Positions 1 through 11,059 of a DNA stretch of 64,000 bases are shown here, piece after piece. The DNA lies in NCBI GenBank assembly GCA_947306475.1, contig CAMZGS010000010.1, forward strand, positions 62,001-126,000, read 5' to 3'. The number at the start of each line of letters is the position of its first letter. Positions within the stretch are counted from its first letter, which is position 1. Both the position numbers and the translations under genes were made by a program. This DNA comes from an uncultured Comamonas sp. GTDB taxonomy: Bacteria > Pseudomonadota > Gammaproteobacteria > Burkholderiales > Burkholderiaceae_C. The notes under the pieces are model-generated. The model was not told the DNA's origin and did no database searches. It saw nothing but the letters and a program-made list of their open reading frames with translations.

Positions 1-2
1 TA

Positions 3-2468
3 GTGAGCGCACGTAAGAGCGTGTCGCCGGACAACCAGCAAGTCATCACTTTCTCCGCAGCCACTGGCAGCGGCAAAACCATCATGATGACGGCGCTGTT
101 CGAGGCGATTCTGGATGAGCCCGATGATCAACTTGCTTGGCCGCTCGATTGGGTGCCGCAACCCGATGCCGTGATCTTGTGGGTGTCGGACATGCCCGAG
201 CTCAACGAGCAGACCAAGCTCAAGATCGAGAGCAAGTCGGACAAGGTGTACCGGGTTAATCAGCTCATCACCATCGATGCGCATTTCGACGCGCCCCGGC
301 TGGCAGGCGGGCGCATCTATTTCATCAACACGCAGAAGCTGGCGGTCAATCAGCCGCTGACCAACCGTGGCGACGGACGGCAGCATCTGATCTGGGAAAC
401 GCTGACCAACACTGCGCGCGCCATTCCCGACCGCTTTTATGTGGTGATCGACGAGGCGCACCGTGGCATGACTTCGGGCAAGGGTGCGCAGGCCGCGCAA
501 ACCTTGATGCAGCGCTTCTTGCTGGGCTACCCCGAGGTGGGCCTGGTCAAGATGCCGATGGTGATTGGGGTGTCGGCCACGCCCAAGCGATTCCTGGATT
601 TGATGGCGAATGCCGAGCACACCGTGACCAGGCGCAAGGTGGCCGTGCCTGCTGAGGAGGTGCGCAAGTCCGGCCTGCTGAAAGACCGCATCCTGATCCA
701 TCACCCTGAAGCCGCCACCACGGCGGAAATGGCGCTTTTGGAAGAGGCGGCACGGCGCTGGGGGCAGATGACCGCGGCTTGGCGCGCTTACTGCCAGGAG
801 GAGCAGGAGCAAACCATCTGGCCGGTGCTGGTGGTGCAGGTGGAAAACGGCTCAGACCGGCAACTGACCAAGACCGACCTCGGTGCAGCGTTGACCGTGA
901 TCGAGAGTGCCATTGGCCGTCGCCTGAAAGAGGGAGAGGTCGCCCATGCGATGCACGACACAGGCGACCTGGACGTGGGCGGCCGCCGGGTGCGCAAGGT
1001 CGAAGCCTCGCGGATTGATGCGGACAAAAACATCGGTGTGGTGTTCTTCAAGACCAGCCTGTCCACCGGCTGGGATTGCCCGCGCGCCGAAGTGATGATG
1101 TCGTTCCGCCGTGCGGAGGACCATACCTACATCGCCCAGTTGCTGGGCCGGATGGTGCGCACACCTCTGGCACGCCGTATCGAAAAGGATGCGGCGCTCA
1201 ACGATGTGCATTTGTTCTTGCCGTACTTCGATACGGGTGCCGTGGAAAGCGTGGTGGCCTCGCTGCACAACGCGGAAGAGGTGCCGCCTGCCGAGACGGG
1301 CTCCAGCCGCCATCTGGTGGTGCTCAAGCGGCGCGAGGGCTGCGAGTCCATCTTTGCGGCGCTTGACGAATTGATCACCTACCGCGTGAACGCCGTTCGG
1401 GCACAGAGCCCACTGCGCCGGTATATGGCCATCTCACGCAGCCTGACCATCGATGAGATTGATGACGAAGCCTGGGGCCGGGCCAAGCAGCAGATTGTCG
1501 AGTGGATGGGGCAGCGCATTGCAGCGATCAAGGCAAGAGGCCAGTTCGATGCTGCGGCCAAGGCGATCACGCAGGTGGGTCTGCGGACCTTGGCTGTCAA
1601 TAGCGGCACTGGTGTGGCAGAGCCCGAGCCAACCCAATATGCCGTCGATGCATCCGATGTGGATATCGACCGTCTGTTCGAAGAGGCTGGGCGCGCCTTC
1701 AGCCACGGTTTGCAGATGGAGTATTGGCGCGCCCACGCGGATCGCGATGCGCTGGATGTGAAGGTCGAAGCCATCGTTCTGGCTCGCAACGCGGCAGAAA
1801 TGGCTATTCTCGAATCGTTAGCAGAGGCTGCCTTCGATGGTCTTTACGACCAGCACAAGAAGGCCATCTACCAACTCAAGGAGCAGCGGCGCGTCAATTA
1901 CGAGAAGCTGCGGCTGGCGACGGCCAAGCCCAACGAGGTGCCATGGCAATTACCGGCATCCATCGACTTCAAGCGACTGCCGACGGATCCCCTCTGGGAG
2001 CGCCATCTGTATGTGGAAGGCAACGGCCAGTTCCGTGCCGAATTGGGCTCCTGGGAGGCCGGGGTGTTGAAGGAGGAACTGGCCAAACCTGAAGTGGTCG
2101 GCTGGTTGCGCAATCTGGATCGCAAGCCGTGGTCGCTGGAAATTCCGTACGAGACGGGAGGCGATGTGCGGCCGATGTTCCCGGATCTGGTGGTAGTGCG
2201 TAAAGACGGCGATGGATTTGTCATCGACATTCTGGAGCCACATGATCCCAGTTTGGCCGATAACTTTGAGAAGGCCGTAGGGCTGGCAAAGTTTGCTGAG
2301 AAGCACGGAGCATTGTTTGGACGCATTCAGTTAATTCGAAAACAGTCATCTGCTGGAGGGGAGCATTTCGCGCGCCTTGATATCAACCAGGCTGCCATGA
2401 TCAAGAAACTGTTGCTGGTGACTGGCAACCCGCAGTTGGATGCCCTGTTTGCATCGAATGCGATCTAA
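3..2468 (+). CDS. Restriction-type DEAD/DEAH helicase with C-terminal nuclease-like region (Res-like), probably 5'-truncated by the window
   Basis: This is an 821-residue SF2 helicase resembling the Res subunit of type III or BPTD_3080-type restriction systems, which translocate on or cut foreign DNA. Visible motifs are Walker A AATGSGKT at residues 19-26, DEAH at 150-153, SATP at 191-194 and a motif VI-like LLGRMVRTP near 380-390. Near the C-terminus, FPDLVVV (about 726-732) and IDILEPHD (about 741-748) look like a PD-(D/E)xK nuclease core, although no lysine follows the glutamate. The frame opens with GTG at base 3, but Walker A sits only 19 residues in and the usual Q-motif is missing, so the true start probably lies left of the window. 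Any methylase partner would also be off the left edge. Helicase assignment is firm; restriction role is inferred. Confidence 0.75.
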   Translation: MSARKSVSPDNQQVITFSAATGSGKTIMMTALFEAILDEPDDQLAWPLDWVPQPDAVILWVSDMPELNEQTKLKIESKSDKVYRVNQLITIDAHFDAPRLAGGRIYFINTQKLAVNQPLTNRGDGRQHLIWETLTNTARAIPDRFYVVIDEAHRGMTSGKGAQAAQTLMQRFLLGYPEVGLVKMPMVIGVSATPKRFLDLMANAEHTVTRRKVAVPAEEVRKSGLLKDRILIHHPEAATTAEMALLEEAARRWGQMTAAWRAYCQEEQEQTIWPVLVVQVENGSDRQLTKTDLGAALTVIESAIGRRLKEGEVAHAMHDTGDLDVGGRRVRKVEASRIDADKNIGVVFFKTSLSTGWDCPRAEVMMSFRRAEDHTYIAQLLGRMVRTPLARRIEKDAALNDVHLFLPYFDTGAVESVVASLHNAEEVPPAETGSSRHLVVLKRREGCESIFAALDELITYRVNAVRAQSPLRRYMAISRSLTIDEIDDEAWGRAKQQIVEWMGQRIAAIKARGQFDAAAKAITQVGLRTLAVNSGTGVAEPEPTQYAVDASDVDIDRLFEEAGRAFSHGLQMEYWRAHADRDALDVKVEAIVLARNAAEMAILESLAEAAFDGLYDQHKKAIYQLKEQRRVNYEKLRLATAKPNEVPWQLPASIDFKRLPTDPLWERHLYVEGNGQFRAELGSWEAGVLKEELAKPEVVGWLRNLDRKPWSLEIPYETGGDVRPMFPDLVVVRKDGDGFVIDILEPHDPSLADNFEKAVGLAKFAEKHGALFGRIQLIRKQSSAGGEHFARLDINQAAMIKKLLLVTGNPQLDALFASNAI

Positions 2469-2560
2469 GGATGTTGCCTTTAGTTAGTGCTACTGCCTCC
2501 AAAAGGTTGAATGCGTTTAGGGCGTGTAGAGCTTTCATAGAGCCAATGGATGAAAGCGAG

Positions 2561-2584
2561 GTGCAGGTGCAGGTGCAGGTGCAG
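2561..2584. repeat. Short tandem hexamer repeat (GTGCAG x4)
   Basis: Four perfect head-to-tail copies of GTGCAG lie in the 219-bp gap between the helicase gene and parC. No gene was recognised in this gap; it also holds a solo copy of the dispersed 30-bp repeat. The tract could vary in length by slippage, but nothing shows that it controls expression. Confidence 0.85.
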
Positions 2585-2644
2585 GATGACACCTTGCTGG
2601 AAGACGCTTGATGCTATTCTGAAATTTAGAATTTTTTTGGCCTC

Positions 2645-2674
2645 TAGCCCTTATCCAGCAAGCGCTAGCAGCTA
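2645..2674 (-). repeat. Dispersed 30-bp intergenic repeat, solo copy upstream of parC
   Basis: Read on the minus strand, the core starts TAGCTGCTAGCGCTTGC and ends AAGGGCTA, flanked by A/T runs on both sides. It belongs to the family described in the findings. It ends only 13 bases before the parC start codon, so it occupies the place where a ribosome-binding site would be expected. Confidence 0.75.
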
Positions 2675-2687
2675 TTTTTATTGAACT

Positions 2688-5027
<2,340 letters not shown>

Positions 5028-5054
5028 ACCAGGCTGGCTGGCGGCAGCGCAAAA

Positions 5055-5082
5055 AAACAACCACCCCTGGGGGTGGTTGTTT
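5055..5082. terminator. Bidirectional intrinsic terminator between parC and the Rieske oxygenase gene
   Basis: A 12-bp perfect stem (AAACAACCACCC with GGGTGGTTGTTT) around a 4-base loop has A-runs on the left and T-runs on the right. It sits between convergent genes and can end transcription from both sides. Confidence 0.85.
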
Positions 5083-5105
5083 GCATTTGACGTGGTGCTG
5101 TGGGA

Positions 5106-6236
5106 TCAGACGTTGCCCATGCGCTCCCGGTACCAGCGGTGGAAGTGCTCCATGCCGGCTTCCATCGGCTTCTGGTAAGGGCCCACTTCGTTGTCACCGC
5201 GCTCCAACAGGGCACGGCGCCCTTCGTCCATGCGCTCGCCGATCTCGTCGTCTTCCACTGCGGTCTCCATGTAGGCGGCCTGCTGGGCAGCGATGAACTC
5301 CGGCTCGAAGGCGACGATTTCCTCGGGGTAGTAGAACTCGACCACGTTCATGGTCTGTGTCGGGCTGATGGGGTGCAGGGTGGAGACGGTGAGCACCTGC
5401 GGATACCACTCGACCATGATGTGCGGGTAGTACGTCAGCCAGATGGCGCCACGCTCCGGCATCTCGCCGCCCTGGTAGGCCAGCAGCACTTCGTGCCACT
5501 TCTTGTACACGGGCGAGCCGGGCTTGCCAAAGCTGGGGGCCACGCCCACGGTCTGCACCGAGTACTCGGTGGCAAACTGCCACTGCAAGTCGTCGCAGGT
5601 GACGAAGTTGCCCAAGCCGGGGTGGAAGGGCGCAACGTGGTAGTCCTCCAGATAGACCTCGATAAAGGTCTTCCAGTTGTAGTTGCAGTGGTGCATTTCG
5701 ACGTGGCCCAGGCGCATATCCTTCAGCGACAGGTGCGCTGCGGCGCCCATGCCTGCCAGGTCGGCGGCAATGTCGCGGCCCGTGTCCTCGAACAGCAGGC
5801 CGTTCCACTCACGCAGGCGGTAGTTGTTCAGGTGCTTGCACGGATCCTGCTCAAAGTGCGGTGCACCCAGCAGTTGGCCGCTGGGGCTGTACGTCCAGCG
5901 GTGGATGGGGCAGACCACGTTGCCGCCGGCATGCCCCGACCCTTCGGTGTTCAGGTTGCCACGCCCCCGGAGCATGATGGCCTGGCGGTGACGGCATACG
6001 TTGGAGATCAGCTCCACCTGCCCCTGTGCAGTGCGCACCAGGGCTCGGCCTTCCTTTTCGTGGGGCAAGGCGTAGTAGTCGCCCACTTCTGGCACAGCTG
6101 CCGTGCTGCCCACATAGCGTGGACCGTTGGCAAACAGGGTCTGCATTTCGCGCTCGAACAGCGCAGGATCGAAATAGCTGGAAACCGGCAACTGGGTGAC
6201 TTCCAGCTGCTGTTGCTGAAGGCTTAAATCAGTCAT
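5106..6236 (-). CDS. Rieske non-heme iron oxygenase, alpha subunit (aromatic-ring-hydroxylating dioxygenase-like)
   Basis: This 376-residue protein has the two-domain layout of Rieske oxygenases, which hydroxylate aromatic or quaternary-amine substrates using electrons from a separate reductase. The Rieske cluster ligands are C81-x-H83 and C109-x2-H112. The mononuclear iron site is visible as DYH...H, with D198, H200 and H205. The frame extends upstream to 6377, but the extension is not family-like; the ATG at 6236 (MTDLSLQQQQ) is preferred. No beta subunit, ferredoxin or reductase lies nearby, so substrate cannot be deduced. The gene stands alone between a terminator and the glnB 3' end. Confidence 0.85.
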   Translation of the reverse strand: MTDLSLQQQQLEVTQLPVSSYFDPALFEREMQTLFANGPRYVGSTAAVPEVGDYYALPHEKEGRALVRTAQGQVELISNVCRHRQAIMLRGRGNLNTEGSGHAGGNVVCPIHRWTYSPSGQLLGAPHFEQDPCKHLNNYRLREWNGLLFEDTGRDIAADLAGMGAAAHLSLKDMRLGHVEMHHCNYNWKTFIEVYLEDYHVAPFHPGLGNFVTCDDLQWQFATEYSVQTVGVAPSFGKPGSPVYKKWHEVLLAYQGGEMPERGAIWLTYYPHIMVEWYPQVLTVSTLHPISPTQTMNVVEFYYPEEIVAFEPEFIAAQQAAYMETAVEDDEIGERMDEGRRALLERGDNEVGPYQKPMEAGMEHFHRWYRERMGNV

Positions 6237-6460
6237 AAACGTGGGCTGACCTAAAACTCCCCCACAGGGAGACACAAGAAGAAAGGACCAACGGACAAAA
6301 AGCAGAACCGGCCGCAGCCCCAACAGTGCATGCTGAAACTGCAACCGGTGTGCAAGAACGCGCCATTGTACGAACAATGGCGTTGTGAAGGCCTACTTAC
6401 ATCAACAGATGCGCACCTTGTCGGTACGTTTTGCGCACACGCGCCCCGGCGCGCATGCCT

Positions 6461-6817
<357 letters not shown>

Positions 6818-6826
6818 TCAAAAATG

Positions 6827-6856
6827 TAGCTATCCGCGCTTGTCTGACAAGGGCTA
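6827..6856 (+). repeat. Dispersed 30-bp intergenic repeat, solo copy overlapping the nadE stop codon
   Basis: The core starts TAGCTATCCGCGCTTGTC and ends AAGGGCTA, so its ends are the complementary TAGC and GCTA. The last three bases, read on the minus strand, are the TAG stop codon of nadE (6854-6856). The copy fills most of the gap between nadE and glnB. Confidence 0.75.
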
Positions 6857-8521
6857 GATGGCCAAAACATGCGTCATCGGCATTTGCCAATCCTGTCCAA
6901 AGGCGCAAGAGGAAACGCGCGGGCCCACGGGGGCCTGGTAGCGTTTGTAGGCATGGATGCGCAACGCCCGCACGATGCGCTGCACCAGCTCGGGATCGTG
7001 ACCTTCGGCAACCAGCCGGGCTGCGCTGGCGCCCTGCTCCAGGTAGCGCCGCAGCACCTCGTCCAGCACCGCATAGGGCGGCAGGCTGTCCTCGTCCTTC
7101 TGGTTGGGGCGCAGCTCCGCGCTGGGCGGGCGGGTGATGATGCGCTCCGGAATCGGGTTGCTGCCCGTGCCAAACGGGTCGTTGGCGTTGCGCCAGCGCG
7201 CCAGGGCAAAGACTTCGGTCTTGTACACGTCGCACAGCGCGGCAAAGCCGCCAGCCATGTCACCATACAGCGTGCTGTAGCCCATGGCGATCTCGCTTTT
7301 GTTGCTGGTGGTCAGCACCACATGGCCCAGCTTGTTCGAAAGCGCCATCAGCAGTACGCCACGGCAGCGTGCCTGCAAATTCTCTTCAGTGGTGTCGGCC
7401 GGGCGCCCGGCAAACAGCGGCGCCAGGGCCTGCTCGAATGCCTGCACCTGCGAGGCAATGGCAATCACATCGTGCTGCACGCCCAGGCGCTGCGCCATCT
7501 CCTGGGCATCCTGCCAGCTCATGTCGGAGGTGTAGGGCGAAGGCATCATCACCGTGCGCACGCGCTGCGCCCCCAGAGCATCGACCGCAATGGCCAGCAC
7601 CAGGGCCGAATCAATGCCCCCCGACAGCCCCAGCAACGCACCGGGGAAGCGATTCTTTTCCACATAGTCGCGCACAGCCAGCACCAGGGCATGCCACAAC
7701 GCGGGCAGCGGTTGCAGCTGCGGTGCCTGCGGGCCATGCAGTTCGACAGGCTGCCCGGCCTGCACCGCGCCACCCAACTGCACGTCCACCTGTGCAGGCG
7801 CAAAGCTGGGCGCGCGCATGGCCAGTTGGCCCTGGGCATCCACGGCCATGCTGCAGCCGGCAAACACCCAGGCGTCCTGACCGCCGACCAGATTGGCGGT
7901 GACGATGGGCAGGCCCGCCGCACGCGCGCAGTCGGCCAGCTGCTGGGGCCACTGCGCATAGTGTTCGGCTTCAAACGGTTGGGCCTGCAGCGCCAGCAGC
8001 ACATTGGCACCTGCTGCACGCGCCGCCTGCGTGCAGGCGGGCTGCAACACATCGTCGCCCAGCAGTACGCCCACGCGCACACCACTGGTCAGCGCCACCA
8101 CGCACGGCGGGGTCTGCGGGCCGGGCTGGTACTGGCGGCCATGCAGCAGCGCAGCGCCTTCCAGCCCGTGGTGTTGGGCTGCCGTGCCCAGCACCGCACC
8201 ATCGCGAATCACGCTGGCGCCATTGCAGCGGCGCGCACTGCCGGACACGGCCTGGCTGTGGCCGACCAGCAGCGTCAGGCCCGGCCACTGGCGGCTGGCC
8301 TGCACCAGCTGCGCCAGGGCGGCATCGCTGGCTTCCTGGAAGGCTGAGCGCAACACGTAGTCCCCCGCTCCCGGGCCACCGGCCAGCACCTGGGCGGGCA
8401 GGATCAAGGCATCGGCCCCCTGGGCATGGGCCTGTTGCGCTGCGGCAAGGATGTACTGCAGATTGGCATCCCAGGCGCCCAGCGGCAGGTTGGGCTGACA
8501 AACGCGCAGGAAATAACTCAT
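6854..8521 (-). CDS. nadE: NAD+ synthase with catalytically degenerate glutaminase domain
   Basis: NadE converts deamido-NAD+ to NAD+ using ATP and ammonia. This 555-residue protein has the long, glutamine-dependent architecture: an N-terminal nitrilase-fold glutaminase (about 1-250) and a C-terminal synthetase (about 275-555) with the ATP-pyrophosphatase loop LSGGIDS at 299-305. The synthetase motifs look intact. The glutaminase catalytic triad does not: by alignment with family motifs the Glu of P-E-L is A43, the Lys of A-K-R-E is Q116, and the Cys of L-I-C-E-D is G155. The domain fold is otherwise kept. The start at 8521 (MSYFLRVCQP) is chosen over an upstream in-frame ATG at 8545. glnB follows. 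Confidence 0.9.
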   Translation of the reverse strand: MSYFLRVCQPNLPLGAWDANLQYILAAAQQAHAQGADALILPAQVLAGGPGAGDYVLRSAFQEASDAALAQLVQASRQWPGLTLLVGHSQAVSGSARRCNGASVIRDGAVLGTAAQHHGLEGAALLHGRQYQPGPQTPPCVVALTSGVRVGVLLGDDVLQPACTQAARAAGANVLLALQAQPFEAEHYAQWPQQLADCARAAGLPIVTANLVGGQDAWVFAGCSMAVDAQGQLAMRAPSFAPAQVDVQLGGAVQAGQPVELHGPQAPQLQPLPALWHALVLAVRDYVEKNRFPGALLGLSGGIDSALVLAIAVDALGAQRVRTVMMPSPYTSDMSWQDAQEMAQRLGVQHDVIAIASQVQAFEQALAPLFAGRPADTTEENLQARCRGVLLMALSNKLGHVVLTTSNKSEIAMGYSTLYGDMAGGFAALCDVYKTEVFALARWRNANDPFGTGSNPIPERIITRPPSAELRPNQKDEDSLPPYAVLDEVLRRYLEQGASAARLVAEGHDPELVQRIVRALRIHAYKRYQAPVGPRVSSCAFGQDWQMPMTHVLAI

Positions 8522-8657
8522 ACGAAGCGTCCCGTGAGGCGGCAAAACCTCGGATTATCGGTCCATGCTTCCTACCCGGCAGCGCGTGCCCATCAACGTC
8601 CGTTACACAGCACAGGATTCCCCCGTATGATTCCAAGAGAAGCAGTCTCGGACATTT

Positions 8658-9614
8658 ATGAAGTCGCTCGTGCAGTTTTCCCTCTCACACTGGCCCCGCT
8701 GGCTGCTGTTTTGCCTGTTGCTGGCATGGCTGCTACCGGGCTGCAAGGCACGCCTGGACAGCAGCGCCGACTACCGTCCCACGTTCGGTGCCCAGCCTAC
8801 CAGCCAGGTGCAGCAGCGCCCGGTGCGTGTGGGGATTCACCCCCTGCACAACCCGGCACTGCTGTTTCAGCGCTACGGGCCAATCGTGGAGCGTCTGAAC
8901 GAACGCATCCCGCAGGCCCTGTTCACGCTGGAAGCCTCGCGCAACTACCAGGAGTTTGAAGACAAGCTGGCCAGGCGCCAGCTGGACATCGCCCTGCCCA
9001 ACCCCTACCAGACGCTGCAGGCACAAGAGCATGGCTACCGCATCTTCGGCAAGATGGGGGACGATGACATGTTCCGCGGCCTGGTGCTGGTACGCATCGA
9101 CAGCGACATCCACCAGCCCAGCCAGCTGCGCGGGCGGGCGATCAGCTTTCCTTCGGCCACGGCCCTGGCCGCCACCATGCAGCCACAGCTGGCACTGCAC
9201 CAGCAAGGCCTGCCATTTGACAGTTACGAAGCGCGCTATGTGGGCTCGCAGGAGTCGTCCATCATGAATGTCATCCTGGGGCAAACTGCCGCCGGCGCCA
9301 CCTGGCCGGCGCCGTGGCAAAGCTTTCAGCAGACGCACCCCGAGCAGGCCCGGCAACTGCGTGTGCTGCTGCAAACCCCGCCGCTGGTAAACAACGCCCT
9401 GATGGCCAAGGACGACCTGCCCGAGCCTCTGCTGCAGGCCGTCGCAGACGTCTTGTTCACCCTGCACCAGGACGATGCCGGACAAGCCATGCTGGCCGCC
9501 CTGCCGGTGTCGCGCTTTGAGCCTGCATCGGCCAGCACCTACCAGCCTGTTCAGCAGTTTCTGGACGAGTACGAGCGTCAGATTCGCCCCTTGAAGAAGC
9601 CAGAGCAGCAATGA
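8658..9614 (+). CDS. PhnD-like periplasmic binding lipoprotein
   Basis: This 318-residue protein resembles phosphate/phosphonate ABC-transporter binding proteins (PhnD family, type II periplasmic fold). The N-terminus has a hydrophobic signal ending in the lipobox LLPGC, predicting a lipidated cysteine at C29. The motifs RPVRVGIHPLHNP near the start of the mature domain and LDIALPNPYQ in the first lobe fit PhnD-type proteins. No ABC permease or ATPase lies beside it. Instead its stop codon overlaps the start of a membrane diguanylate cyclase by 4 bases (ATGA), so it probably serves as the periplasmic ligand sensor for that enzyme rather than as a transporter subunit. Confidence 0.8.
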   Translation: MKSLVQFSLSHWPRWLLFCLLLAWLLPGCKARLDSSADYRPTFGAQPTSQVQQRPVRVGIHPLHNPALLFQRYGPIVERLNERIPQALFTLEASRNYQEFEDKLARRQLDIALPNPYQTLQAQEHGYRIFGKMGDDDMFRGLVLVRIDSDIHQPSQLRGRAISFPSATALAATMQPQLALHQQGLPFDSYEARYVGSQESSIMNVILGQTAAGATWPAPWQSFQQTHPEQARQLRVLLQTPPLVNNALMAKDDLPEPLLQAVADVLFTLHQDDAGQAMLAALPVSRFEPASASTYQPVQQFLDEYERQIRPLKKPEQQ

Positions 9615-10921
9615 AGCCTTCCACCTCGCCGCTATGGCGCACCTTACGAGAGCGCTGGTACAACACCAGCTTTGGACGCCGCCTGACATGGGGCGTCACC
9701 AGCCTGCACCTGCTGCTCATGGTCCTCGTGGCCACGGACCTGGTCTGGCGTCAGCACTTCTTCCTGCACGACCAGGGGCTGCAGCACGCCAACAGCCTGG
9801 CGCAGACGCTGGCGGTCAGCAGCGCCTCCTGGGTCATGGCCCACGACGTCGCCGGCCTGCAGGAAGTGGTCGAATCCGTGGCCAGCAACCCCCAGGTGCG
9901 CTACGTGATGGTGCTGACCACCAATGGGCAGGTGCTGGCGCACAACAATCGCCAGTGGCTGGGCTCCTACGCCAACGATGCCATCAGCACGCGCCTGCTC
10001 ACAGCCCCGGCCGCAACACAGACGCTGATACACAGCAGCGATCTGGACGATGTTGCCGCCCCGATCATGACCGGCACGCAGGTGCTGGCCTGGGCGCGCG
10101 TGGGCATCGACCAGAGGCACATCCACACCAACCTGCTCGCCCTGGTGCTGCGCAGCCTGGGCTACGTCATCCTGGGCACACTGCTGGCCTATCTGCTGGC
10201 GCGCGTGACGAGCAACTGGCTGGTTCGTGGCCTGCAACGCCTGGCCTCCGGTTTTGAGCGCGCAGGCAGCGGCGAGCGCGGCTTTCGCCTGGAGCAGCTG
10301 CACAACGACGAGGTCGGGCGCCTGGGCCAGCGCTTCAACGCCTTGCTGCACGACCTGGAGGCCAACGAATCCCAGTTGCGCGCCATGGCCACCACCGACT
10401 TTCTGACCGGGCTGCCCAATCGACGCAGCTTCATGGAAGGAATGCAGCACGAGCTGGCACGCCTGCAACGCTCCCCCGGGCAGGATGCCACTGTGATGAT
10501 GCTGGACCTAGACCACTTCAAGTGCGTCAACGACACCTACGGCCACGCCACGGGCGATGCCGTGCTGCGCCACGTGGCACAGCTGATGCAGGACAACACG
10601 CGCAAGACCGATCTGTGCGGCCGCCTCGGCGGGGAAGAGTTCGCCATCCTCCTGCCCCAGACCGACGTGCAATCCGCCCAGGTGTTTGCCGAGCGCCTGC
10701 GCGCTGCCATTGCCTGCACCCCCACCCAACTGCCCGATCAGACCATTCCCATCACCATCAGCATTGGGCTGAGCCCCCTGCTGCCCGGCGACGCCCTGCC
10801 CGACCACGCCCTGGCGCGCGCCGACCAAGCGCTCTACCTGGCCAAGGAGCTGGGCCGCAACCGGGTCGAACTGCATGCCGCCGCCGGGGAGTGTGGCACT
10901 TCGAAGAATCAAAAAACATAG
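9611..10921 (+). CDS. Membrane-bound diguanylate cyclase (GGDEF domain)
   Basis: The enzyme makes cyclic di-GMP from two GTP. In 436 residues it shows a transmembrane helix near 28-48, a periplasmic sensor region of about 130 residues, a second helix near 180-203, a HAMP-like linker, and a GGDEF domain from about 260. The active site is GGEEF at 340-344, an accepted catalytic variant, and the product-inhibition site RKTD lies at 331-334. Translation is coupled to the preceding PhnD-like lipoprotein by an ATGA overlap. The TAG stop codon is the first three bases of a 78-bp dispersed repeat, so the last few codons come from repeat-flanking DNA. Confidence 0.92.
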   Translation: MKPSTSPLWRTLRERWYNTSFGRRLTWGVTSLHLLLMVLVATDLVWRQHFFLHDQGLQHANSLAQTLAVSSASWVMAHDVAGLQEVVESVASNPQVRYVMVLTTNGQVLAHNNRQWLGSYANDAISTRLLTAPAATQTLIHSSDLDDVAAPIMTGTQVLAWARVGIDQRHIHTNLLALVLRSLGYVILGTLLAYLLARVTSNWLVRGLQRLASGFERAGSGERGFRLEQLHNDEVGRLGQRFNALLHDLEANESQLRAMATTDFLTGLPNRRSFMEGMQHELARLQRSPGQDATVMMLDLDHFKCVNDTYGHATGDAVLRHVAQLMQDNTRKTDLCGRLGGEEFAILLPQTDVQSAQVFAERLRAAIACTPTQLPDQTIPITISIGLSPLLPGDALPDHALARADQALYLAKELGRNRVELHAAAGECGTSKNQKT

Positions 10922-10996
10922 CTGTCTGCGCTGACCAGTATTGAATTTCAGTGTCATTACAACCTGAAAACCAGGAATAGCAAGCGTATGCAGCTA
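10919..10996. repeat. 78-bp paired dispersed repeat between the cyclase gene and a TRAP gene
   Basis: Two inward-facing 30-bp halves (left TAGCTGTCTGCGCTG..., right, on the minus strand, TAGCTGCATACGCTTG...) enclose an 18-bp spacer. The first three bases are the stop codon of the diguanylate cyclase. It lies between convergent genes beside an intrinsic terminator. Confidence 0.8.
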
Positions 10997-10999
10997 TAA

Positions 11000-11036
11000 A
11001 AAAAGAGGCAATCCCCTTGCAGGATCGCCTCTTTTT
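11000..11036. terminator. Bidirectional intrinsic terminator
   Basis: AAAAAGAGGC-A-ATCC pairs with GGAT-C-GCCTCTTTTT around a 7-base loop, with one internal mismatch. It lies between the converging diguanylate cyclase and TRAP binding-protein genes. Confidence 0.8.
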
Positions 11037-11059
11037 CGCAGCTGAACCAGCGCCGGGGC

